From: Myxococcales bacterium
GTDB taxonomy: Bacteria; Myxococcota_A; Polyangia; Fen-1088
Direction of reading: 5' to 3'
Assembly (NCBI GenBank): GCA_022184915.1
Contig: JAGTJU010000002.1
Location: forward strand, 682,001-746,000
DNA length: 64,000 nucleotides
In this document: positions 26,393 through 35,824 of the stretch, in pieces
Numbering within the stretch: the first letter of the stretch is position 1
Layout: each line of letters opens with the position of its first letter
The notes under the pieces: generated by a model
The model's database searches: none
The model's input: only the letters and a program-made list of their open reading frames with translations
What the model was told of the DNA's origin: nothing
Translations under genes and position numbers: made by a program

Positions 26393-27693
26393 GTTTGTCC
26401 GCTCGCTTGCGAGGCATCGTTTCTGGACGCCCCAACCGGTACCTTCGTGTTTGATGCGTGGCCAAAGACAAGTGCCACGTTGATGTTGCCGAAACCAAAG
26501 GCGTTGGAGAGCGCATACTCGCCGTCGTTCCGCCGGCTTTCGCCGCGGACCACGTCGACCGGGCAATCGGCCGCAGGGGCTTCGCAGTTGGCGCTCGGCG
26601 GGATCCGCCCCTGCGCCAAGCTCAAGCTGGTCACGATGGCCTCGAACGCGCCTGCTGCGCCCAGTGCATGACCGGTCACGGGCTTCACCGAGGAGATGGG
26701 TACGGCGGCGCCCCGCGCGCCGAACACCAGGTGCATCGCGCGGCTCTCGGCTGCGTCGTTTTCGCGCGTGCCCGTACCGTGAGCATTGACGTAGCCGACG
26801 TGCTCGGGTGATACGCCCGCGTCGCGCAGCGCGCGTTTCATCGCCGAAGCCGCGTCTTGGCCGTCGGGCCGAACGGATACGGGGTGATGGGCCCCTAGCG
26901 ATTGTCCGAAACCACACAGCCGTGCGTAGATGGGCGCGCCGCGGGCCCGCGCGTGACCTTCTTCTTCCAGAACCAAGGCGCCGGCGCCTTCGCCGAGCAC
27001 GAAGCCATCCCGGCGCTCATCGAAAGGTTTCGCTGCCGTTTCAGGCGCACCTGCTCCTTTGGCAAGGACACCCAAGAGTGAAAAGGCCGTTACGGTGAAC
27101 CGCGTGAGCGGGGCCTCTGCACCGCCCGCCAGCATCAGGTCCGCTTCGTCGTTTTCGATGGCCCGCATCGCAAGCCCCACAGCGTGAGCCCCCGAGGTGC
27201 AGGCGCTGCTCACGACGAAACCAGGGCCCGCGAACCCAAAAGGAAGCGCAACCTCGTTCACGAGGGCCGTGGCCGAGATACGCGGAACGCTGTGCGGGTG
27301 CAGGCGCGCGTCCATGTTGCGCATCAGCTTCCACATCTGTTCTTCCTGAAACATCAGCCCACCGAGCCCCGAGCCAAAGATCACGCCGGCACGCTCACGA
27401 TCCAAGGCGGCGGACGCGCGGGCGAGTCCGGCGTCGTTCATGGCCTGGCGGGCTGCTACGGCCGCAAAGCGTGTGACCCGGTCTGTCTTTCGGACGCCCC
27501 ACGTCTGGCAAGCCGCTTCCAGCGCGTCATCAGGAACGCGCGCCAGGAATGGAACGGGGCAGGGGGCCCCCTCGAGGTCGTCGAGACGCTCGATCGCCGG
27601 GCGCCCCGTTACGATGTTGTGCCAGAACGACGGTACGTCCTGCCCCGCCGCGCTCACGACGCCAAGCCCGGTGACGACAACGCGCCTTCCCAT
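26389..27693 (-). CDS. Beta-ketoacyl-ACP synthase (KAS II type)
   Basis: A 434-residue condensing enzyme with the Cys-His-His triad: Cys165 in VSSACTSGAHA, His305 in NAHGTGTRENDA and His342 in KPVTGHALGAAG. The start MGRRVVVTGLGVVS at 27693 is preferred; a GTG 18 bases upstream is possible. It is the first gene of the long minus-strand run. It has no chain-length-factor partner, and the active Cys is present, so it is a true ketosynthase. It may elongate the acyl chain used by the type III PKS. The 113 bases between it and the divergent GH15 gene must hold both promoters. Confidence 0.9.
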   Translation of the reverse strand: MGRRVVVTGLGVVSAAGQDVPSFWHNIVTGRPAIERLDDLEGAPCPVPFLARVPDDALEAACQTWGVRKTDRVTRFAAVAARQAMNDAGLARASAALDRERAGVIFGSGLGGLMFQEEQMWKLMRNMDARLHPHSVPRISATALVNEVALPFGFAGPGFVVSSACTSGAHAVGLAMRAIENDEADLMLAGGAEAPLTRFTVTAFSLLGVLAKGAGAPETAAKPFDERRDGFVLGEGAGALVLEEEGHARARGAPIYARLCGFGQSLGAHHPVSVRPDGQDAASAMKRALRDAGVSPEHVGYVNAHGTGTRENDAAESRAMHLVFGARGAAVPISSVKPVTGHALGAAGAFEAIVTSLSLAQGRIPPSANCEAPAADCPVDVVRGESRRNDGEYALSNAFGFGNINVALVFGHASNTKVPVGASRNDASQASGQT

Positions 27694-27806
27694 GAAGGGT
27701 GCTCTTAGCACGCAGCTGCCTTCACCGCCCCGTACCGATGTACGACGTCACGTCGATCGTCTGTCAGACTCTCAAGACGCCAACGCGTGGGCCTGGGGGG
27801 GAAGAC

Positions 27807-29600
27807 ATGGGATTGCGGATTGAAGACTACGCGCTCATCGGTGACTGTCAGAGCGCGGCTTTGGTGGGGATCGATGGTTCGATCGACTGGTTGTGCTTCC
27901 CGCGTTTTGATGCGGGGGCTTGCTTCGCGGCGCTCTTGGGCACGGCCGAGAACGGCCGCTGGCGGGTGGCACCTTCCGCACCCGTGAGGAAGGTTTCGCG
28001 CCGCTATCGCGACAGCAGCCTCGTGCTCGAGACCACGTTCGAAACGGACGAGGGCACCGTCACGGTGATCGATTTCATGCCTCCGCGGGATCGCGAGCCC
28101 AACCTCGTCAGGATGATCCGGGGCGACCGGGGCGCGGTCGACATGCACATGGAGCTGGTGATTCGCTTCGACTACGGTCAAGTCGTGCCGTGGGTCCGAA
28201 GGGTTGAGGGCGGCATCCGGGCGGTGGGGGGACCCGATACGCTGTACTGCCTCGGCGACGTGCCGATGGTGGGAGAAGATTTGCACACGGTCAGCACGTT
28301 TCGCGTGCAGGCGGGCGAGACGAAATGCCTGTCACTCGTTTATGCACCCACCCACGAACCCTGCGAGCCGCGGCCCGATCCGCACACGAGCCTCGACGAG
28401 GCCGAGAGCTTCTGGGCCGAGTGGACGGGCCGGTGCACGTACCAGGGGCCCTGGCGCGAAGCCGTGATCCGCTCGCTCATCACACTCAAGGCGATGACGT
28501 ACGCCCCGAGCGGCGGGTTGGTCGCCTCCGTCACCAGCAGCTTGCCCGAGCAGATCGGTGGCTCGCGCAACTGGGACTATCGCTACTGCTGGCTTCGCGA
28601 CGCCACGTTCACACTCTACGCGCTCATCAGTGGGGGCTATGTCGATGAAGCGGCCGCCTGGCGCAAGTGGCTGATCAATGCAGTCGCGGGCAGCCCGGAC
28701 AAGATTCAGATCATGTACGGGGTGGCGGGCGAGCGGCGCCTGTCCGAGCACGAGCTGCCGTGGCTGGCGGGCTACCGGGGCTCGGTGCCGGTGCGGATGG
28801 GCAACGCGGCTCACGAGCAGCATCAGCTCGACGTCTACGGCGAGGTCATGGATGCGCTTCATCTCGCGCGTCGGGCTGGCATCAGTCCCGACGAGAACGC
28901 GTGGCGTGTGCAAAGGGGCCTCATCGACTTTCTCGAGCGTGATTGGCGAAAGCCCGACGAAGGCATTTGGGAGGTGCGGGGGCCGCGCCGGCAGTTCACA
29001 CATTCGAAGGTCATGGCCTGGGTGGCCTTCGATCGGGCCATCAAGGCCGTGGAGCGTTCGGGCCAAAAGGGTCCCAGCGAGCGCTGGAAGGTGACGCGGG
29101 CCGAGATCCGTGCGCAGGTGCTCGAGGAAGGCTTCAACAGCACCCTTAACACCTTTACGCAGTTTTACGGTGGGCATGAGGCGGACGCGAGCTTGTTGAT
29201 GATTCCCCTCGTGGGCTTTTTACCGGCCTCCGATCCGCGGATGGTGGGTACGGTGGCTTATATCCAGAAGCATCTCGACCGCAACGGCTTCGTGGCCAGG
29301 TACGACGCGGGGCCGGAGATCGACGGCATGCCCGCGGGTGAGGGCGCGTTTTTGCTTTGTTCTTTCTGGTTGGCAGACAACCTCGTGCTGCAAGGGCGGC
29401 ACGACGAGGCGCAAGCCCTCTTCGAAAAGTTGTTGGCGTTGCGCAACGACGTGGGACTGCTTGCAGAGGAGTACGACGTTCACCAAGGCCACTTCCTTGG
29501 CAACTTCCCCCAGGCTTTTTCTCACGTGGGGCTCATCAACACGGCGCTCAACCTGGCCAACCATGGTCCGGCCCGGGAGCGGGCGGAAGCGTCCCCGTAA
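27807..29600 (+). CDS. GH15 family glucoamylase/trehalase-like glycoside hydrolase
   Basis: A 597-residue protein with the N-terminal beta-sandwich block (YALIGDCQSAALVGIDGSIDWLC is the hallmark of bacterial GH15) and an (alpha/alpha)6 barrel. The barrel contains SLPEQIGGSRNWDYRYCWLRDATF with the general acid region and, near the end, LLAEEYDVHQGHFLGNFPQAFSH with the second catalytic Glu. There is no signal peptide, so it acts in the cytoplasm, probably on trehalose or maltooligosaccharides. The ATG at 27807 has a strong GGGGGGAAG site; an earlier in-frame start adds unrelated residues. Confidence 0.9.
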   Translation: MGLRIEDYALIGDCQSAALVGIDGSIDWLCFPRFDAGACFAALLGTAENGRWRVAPSAPVRKVSRRYRDSSLVLETTFETDEGTVTVIDFMPPRDREPNLVRMIRGDRGAVDMHMELVIRFDYGQVVPWVRRVEGGIRAVGGPDTLYCLGDVPMVGEDLHTVSTFRVQAGETKCLSLVYAPTHEPCEPRPDPHTSLDEAESFWAEWTGRCTYQGPWREAVIRSLITLKAMTYAPSGGLVASVTSSLPEQIGGSRNWDYRYCWLRDATFTLYALISGGYVDEAAAWRKWLINAVAGSPDKIQIMYGVAGERRLSEHELPWLAGYRGSVPVRMGNAAHEQHQLDVYGEVMDALHLARRAGISPDENAWRVQRGLIDFLERDWRKPDEGIWEVRGPRRQFTHSKVMAWVAFDRAIKAVERSGQKGPSERWKVTRAEIRAQVLEEGFNSTLNTFTQFYGGHEADASLLMIPLVGFLPASDPRMVGTVAYIQKHLDRNGFVARYDAGPEIDGMPAGEGAFLLCSFWLADNLVLQGRHDEAQALFEKLLALRNDVGLLAEEYDVHQGHFLGNFPQAFSHVGLINTALNLANHGPARERAEASP

Positions 29601-29696
29601 ACGCGCGGGCCGCATGCCCCCACGTCCCCGACGCAGGTTGGCGGCAAATCACCGGAAGAGCAGCCCACGAGGGCACGGTCAGGCATACTGGCCTTC

Positions 29697-30947
29697 GTGG
29701 ATCCTCAGTCTCCTTCGCCCTCGTCGTCCTCCGCACCCACGCCGCGCAAGCGTTTGGGGCTTGCTTCGCCCTTGTCGGCTCTGTTGGGCCTCATCCTGGG
29801 CGCCACGGGCGGCTTCGTGGTCTTCGCGGACCTTCGCGCGCTGGGTGTGCCTTCCGGGCAAGCGCTGGGCGCGGGGGGCGTTTCGTGGCTGGTGTTGCCG
29901 CTCGTATGGCACGTGTTCGCCGAACGCAAGCGCACCACCGACCTGAAGCTGCCGTGGCGGGCGCGCACGCGCCTCGTGCTCCGCTCTGTGGGCGTCAACG
30001 CCTTGGTGCTGCTCGTGGCTTTCGCGAGCCTTGGGCCCCAGGGCGTGTGGGCGAACGCCCGCGCGGCGTTTCCCCCCACGTTTGGCCCCGCCACGCCCCC
30101 GGGCACCGCGCCCGACGCACCGGTAGCCCCGCCGCCTGCGCCTGTCGCCGATGCGCCCGAAGCCCACGAACTCGAGACCTTCGTACCCTCCGACGCGACG
30201 TGGGTCGTGGGCATCGCCGGCTCGGCGGCCTTGCAGCAGCTCGTGTCGCCCACGGCAGGGGACACGGAAGAAAAGCTCGCGGCCATGCACAAGTGCCACA
30301 TCCAACTCGAGCGCGCCCAGGTGTTGATCGCGGGCAGGGGGGCATCGCGCCTGGCGGTCGCGCGTGCCCCCGGGCTCTCCGATGAAGGCAATCTCTACTG
30401 CCTGGTGGGGGCTCTTGGCAGTGAGCATTTCCAGCTGAAATTCGAGCCCCAGGGCAGCGTGTCCCGCTTCACGGTCACGGGCCTCGTGCCGAGTGAGACG
30501 CTCACGTTCACAAACGTGGGGCAAGACACCGTTTTCATGGTGGCTGACGATTGGAGCGAGGCCGTCGAGCAGCGCAGGAGCAAACAGAGCGCGCGTGTGG
30601 ACCAGGGCCCGCTCGGGCAGCCTTTGGCCCGGGTGGATCGCCACGCGGCGCTGTGGGCGGTCAGCGTGACGCGCACGCCACAAGGCCCCTGGGACTTGTC
30701 GGCGCAGGCGCGCTTCGAGGGCCCCCGCTTCAACCTGCAGGCCACCTCGGTCCCTCCCGCAGGGCCGGGCGAGATGGCTGAAGCTCGGCTCACCGTGCCG
30801 CTGGCATTCGCGCGCGCGCTTCCCGATGGCGCCCTCACGTCGGGGGCGGTGGGCTTGGTGCAGGCCGTGGCTGCCACGGGAGCGGCCCTGCCTGTGCCCC
30901 CGCAGGCGGCTCCTGCCCAGAACTCGGTGCGTCCCTCGCCCGAGTGA
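29697..30947 (+). CDS. Hypothetical membrane-anchored protein
   Basis: A 416-residue protein starting with GTG that I do not recognise. Three hydrophobic segments lie at about 26-47, 58-71 and 96-111, then a Pro/Ala-rich linker (~120-150) leads to a ~250-residue globular domain (from FVPSDATWVVGIAGSAALQQL). The arrangement implies an inner-membrane anchor with the C-terminal domain outside the cytoplasm. The C-terminal domain contains a Cys pair (KCHIQ, LYCLVG) and reads like a self-contained beta-rich domain. It is followed closely by the lipoprotein methyltransferase gene. Confidence 0.7.
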   Translation: MDPQSPSPSSSSAPTPRKRLGLASPLSALLGLILGATGGFVVFADLRALGVPSGQALGAGGVSWLVLPLVWHVFAERKRTTDLKLPWRARTRLVLRSVGVNALVLLVAFASLGPQGVWANARAAFPPTFGPATPPGTAPDAPVAPPPAPVADAPEAHELETFVPSDATWVVGIAGSAALQQLVSPTAGDTEEKLAAMHKCHIQLERAQVLIAGRGASRLAVARAPGLSDEGNLYCLVGALGSEHFQLKFEPQGSVSRFTVTGLVPSETLTFTNVGQDTVFMVADDWSEAVEQRRSKQSARVDQGPLGQPLARVDRHAALWAVSVTRTPQGPWDLSAQARFEGPRFNLQATSVPPAGPGEMAEARLTVPLAFARALPDGALTSGAVGLVQAVAATGAALPVPPQAAPAQNSVRPSPE

Positions 30948-31003
30948 AAGCTCACGCGGGAGGCCCTTTTCCGTGGCCGCCCCTTTCGCTATCGTGCGCG
31001 GCG

Positions 31004-31795
31004 ATGTCCCTCGCCTTCGCGTGTCGCTTGCCTGTCGTGCTCTGCTTAGCGGTGTTGTCGGCCTGCGCCGGCCCTCGCCGGAACCTCACGCAGCTTGCCG
31101 AGCCCGAGGGCCCGGCCCCCGACTATGCCGCTCTCGTGGCGGCCGCTGATCGCACGGAGGCCGATCGCAAGCTGGACGAAGAGCGTCGTCCCGTGGAGCT
31201 GCTTGCGTTCGTGGGTGTTCGCACCGGGTGGCGTGTGGCGGAGCTTGGGGCTGGATCGGGCTACACCACGGAGCTCCTGGCGCGCGCGGTGGGACCTACG
31301 GGGCGTGTTTATGCCCAAAACCCTGCCATCGTGGTCGACAAGTACGTGAAGGACCTGTGGCCCGAGCGGCTGGCCAGGCCCATCAACGCTGCCGTGGTGC
31401 GCGTGGATCAGGAATTTGATACGCCGCTTCCCGAAGAGGCGCGCAAGCTCGACGCCGTGGTGATGAATTTATTTTATCACGACCTTTACTGGTTCGGGAC
31501 GGACCGCAAAGCCATGAACGAGGCCATCTTCAGCGCGCTCAAGCCCGGAGGTGTTTTCGTGATCATCGATCACAGCGCGGCCCGGGGCGCGGGCACCACC
31601 GAGGTCAAGCGCCTGCATCGCGTCGAGGAAGCGGTGGTCATCGAGGACGTGAAGGCGGCGGGCTTTACGCTGGTGGACGAGGGCCAGTTCCTCCGCAACC
31701 CGGACGACGCGCGGGACTGGATGGTCTTTACCGAGGGCAAGCGGGGCCATACCGACAGGTTCGTCTTGAAGTTCGCGCGGCCTCTGGTCCGCTGA
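31004..31795 (+). CDS. Lipoprotein with SAM-methyltransferase-like domain
   Basis: A 263-residue protein. The ATG at 31004 gives a lipoprotein signal peptide (PVVLCLAVLSACAG); an upstream GTG overlapping the previous stop would bury it. The mature part is a class I methyltransferase fold with motif I VAELGAGSGYTTELLARAVG and a strand followed by MNLFYHDLYW. Exported methyltransferase-like proteins of this kind are annotated in many proteobacteria, but SAM is not known to be available in the periplasm, so catalysis is uncertain. It may bind another ligand. Confidence 0.8.
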   Translation: MSLAFACRLPVVLCLAVLSACAGPRRNLTQLAEPEGPAPDYAALVAAADRTEADRKLDEERRPVELLAFVGVRTGWRVAELGAGSGYTTELLARAVGPTGRVYAQNPAIVVDKYVKDLWPERLARPINAAVVRVDQEFDTPLPEEARKLDAVVMNLFYHDLYWFGTDRKAMNEAIFSALKPGGVFVIIDHSAARGAGTTEVKRLHRVEEAVVIEDVKAAGFTLVDEGQFLRNPDDARDWMVFTEGKRGHTDRFVLKFARPLVR

Positions 31796-31838
31796 CGCGA
31801 CCCTGGCCGGGGGCCAGCTGCTACTATGCGGGCGCTTC

Positions 31839-32938
<1,100 letters not shown>

Positions 32939-32942
<4 letters not shown>

Positions 32943-34687
32943 TTCGCGGGGATGACTGAGGAGAGTTCGATGTGGGCGACCTCGTTGGTCGGCAGGACGA
33001 ATCGCAGCGTGGTGGAGCTTTCGCCGAAAAACACGTCGCCGGTTGCGCACACACTTGGGGGGCTGGTCTCGTTGGGGGGGCGGGTGCCGTTCACATCCTT
33101 TTCGCCATCGAGCTGTCTGTTCGTGCTGACACATTCGTACTCCCGAATCCCTCCGCCGCTCGTGAAGAAAAAGATCGCTCCCACCGATGGCTTGCCGAGC
33201 TCGGGGTTGTGCCAGTCACGCCACTCGAACAAAGCCACACGGTGAGACACGCCCTTCCCGCGACGGGTGATGAGGGGGGTGCCGCGACCACAAAGGCCGT
33301 AGCCAACATCTAATTGATTCACATAAAAGACCTTGCCCGTGGCCGATTCACGGCAAAAAGCCCAGGCGTCGTCTTTGTTCGCCAAGGTTTCCACGCCTTC
33401 AAGCAGCGGCACTTGGTGAAAGGCTTCGGGAGTCTCCCCCGGGCGTGGCTTCGGTAGCTGCACGGGCCCTGTGGGGTGGTCGATCCGCAAGCGGCGGATC
33501 TTCTTTTGGCCTTTTTCCGGCCAATAGACAAACGCATCGTCGTAGGCGATTTGGTCAGAGGTCAGTGGACCCAGCGACACGAAGCACTGGCCCGTGACGT
33601 CCATGGCTTGCGCGAACGTTGCGGGAGTGTTGTCGTGCCAAATGAGCGTTCTGCCGCCCACGAGGCCGAGAACGCTGGGGCCGAAATCGCCCTGCTTCAA
33701 GCGCGTGACGGTCCCCGTGTCGGAAACGCGCCAGATCCCGCCGCGATCGCCGCCATCCCTGTCTTTCCCGATGACGAAGACATTGCCATCGAGCACGTGG
33801 ATCCCAGACAAGAAGACACCGCCTAGCGTGGCTACCGTTTCCAGCTGAGCGTTTCGCAAACGAAAGACGCTGTTGTCGCCGGAGATGTTGCTCGAGGCGA
33901 TATATACGCGGTCGGAGTTGGCGCTCGCCTGCGGAACGAAGAGCTGGCCCCCGGCGGGAGCGTTTTGGGCTTCGCGTACCGCGGGCGCGCCGTTCAACGG
34001 CAGCCTGTAAAGATCACGTCGAGAAAGAACATAAGCGTCTTTCGCATTGGCGCCCAGACTCGCAACCGCTCCTGCCACGCGGAAGAGCTCTTTGGCTTCC
34101 CCTGCCGAGGAGATCAGGTAAACGACGTCGGAGTAAACGCTGGGTGCGAACGAAACGATGTTTCTCGTCGACACGACGACTCCGGCCTGGGTTGGCGATA
34201 GCTCGAAAATTCTCACACCGACGTGGTCTGGCAGAGGCGCAGCCTTCCAGATGACCTGGGGAGGTTGGCTTCCGTCTTTGGGCGCGGAGACGACCTCGGC
34301 CGCCGTGAAGTTCAGCCAGTACAGGCGATCACCGAACGCCGTGAGACGGGACGGAAGGTAGTCCAAGGTCAAGACATCCTCGGCTCCGCAGATGGTTTGG
34401 GAACAGGAAGTGCTTTCGTAGGCGTCCCACCAACATCCGGTGCGCGGTGACACCGCTGGTTCACCACCTGCCTGCCCAGCTTGGCCACTTGCTTGACTCC
34501 CGCCGCCTCCAGGCAGGCCCCCGGCGCCCCCCGCGGGCGAGGGCAGCGCGCCGGGGGCGCCCGCTCCCGCGTCCTCCGCCGATGGGGCATTCGGTGCCCT
34601 GGTGGGCGCGCCCTCGCTACAGCCCGTCGCCCACACGAGGAGCAAGCACGAAAAACCGTGCGTTTTCTGGATTTCAGAGTTGGTCAT
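32939..34687 (-). CDS. Large lipoprotein, possible beta-propeller
   Basis: A 582-residue lipoprotein. The signal ends at the lipobox VWATGC (Cys23), followed by an Ala/Pro/Gly-rich linker (to ~75) that holds the domain away from the membrane. The mature domain has repeated segments of the form LYWLN, VYIASSN, VYWPEKGQKKIRRLRID that read like propeller blades, plus Cys residues near both ends. Function is unknown. This anchor-plus-linker layout is shared with the DUF1592 gene set on the other side of the intergenic region, but no operon links them. Confidence 0.75.
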
Positions 34688-35059
34688 GTTCTTCCCCAGC
34701 CGGTGTTTCGTGCCGGGCCTACGCCAGCACGCATGACCTGTGGTGGCTTCGTTCGATACGGGTCAATCTTTCGAGATGCCCAAGGGCCGGCACGGCGGCC
34801 CCCAGCGCGCCGGGGCTCCTCCCTCGGGCGCCCGTCTCACTCCGGCGTGGACTGAACGCGCGGACCTCTCCTGCTGACTTCCCCCACCAGCGCGATGCAC
34901 GGCTCACGACGGCGCTGAAAAGTCTTCATCCCATGTAATTCCTGCCGTTTATCCAGGATCTCCTGCCTGTGGTCCAGGATTCTCTTGGCGCAGGGCGCTC
35001 CTCGGCTGTCTCATGGAGGGCGGTCGCGGACTGCCGCGCCCAAAAAGGAGCTGTTCCTC
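34688..35059. other. Divergent intergenic region with tandem 19-bp elements
   Basis: 372 bases separate the two divergent lipoprotein genes and contain no convincing ORF. Two copies of CCTGCC-N5-TCCAGGAT occur at 34941-34959 and 34962-34980, exactly 21 bases apart, ending 79 bases before the start at 35060. This looks like a tandem activator or repressor site for the rightward operon. Nothing else stands out in the region. Confidence 0.5.
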
Positions 35060-35698
35060 ATGTCACAGGCACTGCGTTACCTCTCGTTGTGTGTCGTTGG
35101 CCTTGCGCTCGCCCTCGTGAGCGGGCTTGTCCTCCCCGGCTGTGGGGGAACCACTTTCGTCGATGACGACGGCGCGCCCCGCGGGGGCCAGGGAGGAGGC
35201 GGTGGTACGGGCGGGGGTAGCGGGGGCGGGGGAGGCACCGGTGGTGGCGGCGGCACCGGCGGGGGAGGCACCGGTGGTGGCGGCGGCACCGGCGGAGGAG
35301 GCACAGGTGGCGGTGGCAGCGTCGACGTTCAGGCGCGAGAGGTCACTAACTGCGAGGCCTGGAAGACCGTGGGCGAGGTGGAGGAGAAGCTCTTCAAGAA
35401 GAAGTGCTCGAACGGTTGTCACGGGCGAAATTCACCCGATGGCGACTTCACCTTCATGCAAGGGCAGTCCTGGGGCCCTGGCTTCGTGGGCAAGGCCTCC
35501 ACGAAAGGGTGCGCCGGTGAGGCGATCATCGACAAAGCATCTCCAGAACAAAGCTTGCTGTATCGCCTGGTCCTGGATTCGCCATCGTGTCTCGATGCGG
35601 CAGCCAAAAAGCCGAACCGCATGCCCCTCGGCACCCCCCTTCTCGAGGCCGAAAAGGGCTGTGTGCTTGGGTACATCAAGGCCGTGTCTGCTGATTAG
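35060..35698 (+). CDS. Gly-rich lipoprotein with cytochrome-like CxxxCH motif
   Basis: A 212-residue lipoprotein. The ATG at 35060 follows AAGGAG and gives a signal ending at the lipobox VLPGC. The next ~50 residues are almost pure Gly with Thr spacers, encoded by a 33-bp tandem repeat. The C-terminal ~125 residues contain KKCSNGCHGRN, a CxxxCH motif like a degenerate heme-c site, and further cysteines. It is the first gene of a three-gene set with the DUF1592 and DUF1552 proteins. Heme binding is possible but the spacing is not the classic CxxCH. Confidence 0.8.
   Translation: MSQALRYLSLCVVGLALALVSGLVLPGCGGTTFVDDDGAPRGGQGGGGGTGGGSGGGGGTGGGGGTGGGGTGGGGGTGGGGTGGGGSVDVQAREVTNCEAWKTVGEVEEKLFKKKCSNGCHGRNSPDGDFTFMQGQSWGPGFVGKASTKGCAGEAIIDKASPEQSLLYRLVLDSPSCLDAAAKKPNRMPLGTPLLEAEKGCVLGYIKAVSAD
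35231..35320 (+). repeat. 33-bp tandem repeat encoding Gly-rich linker
   Basis: Units 35231-35263 and 35264-35296 differ at one base, and a diverged partial third unit follows to 35320. Each unit encodes 11 residues of the GGTGGGGGTGG type, in frame with the lipoprotein gene, so copy number can change linker length without a frameshift. Confidence 0.8.
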
Positions 35699-35824
35699 GG
35701 CCGCCCTGAAACAATCCGGGCCCCAGCCGCCACTCAAGCTAGGTTCGACCTTTTCACGCGCGCCGCACGGCTCTCCCTGTGCGGGGCATTCATTGTGCCC
35801 TCCGCCACGGAGTTACCGTTTCCC

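Noticed and set aside
34981-35000. Sigma-54 promoter before the Gly-rich lipoprotein
   Set aside because: A GG...GC pattern is present but the spacing between the -24 and -12 elements is two bases short.
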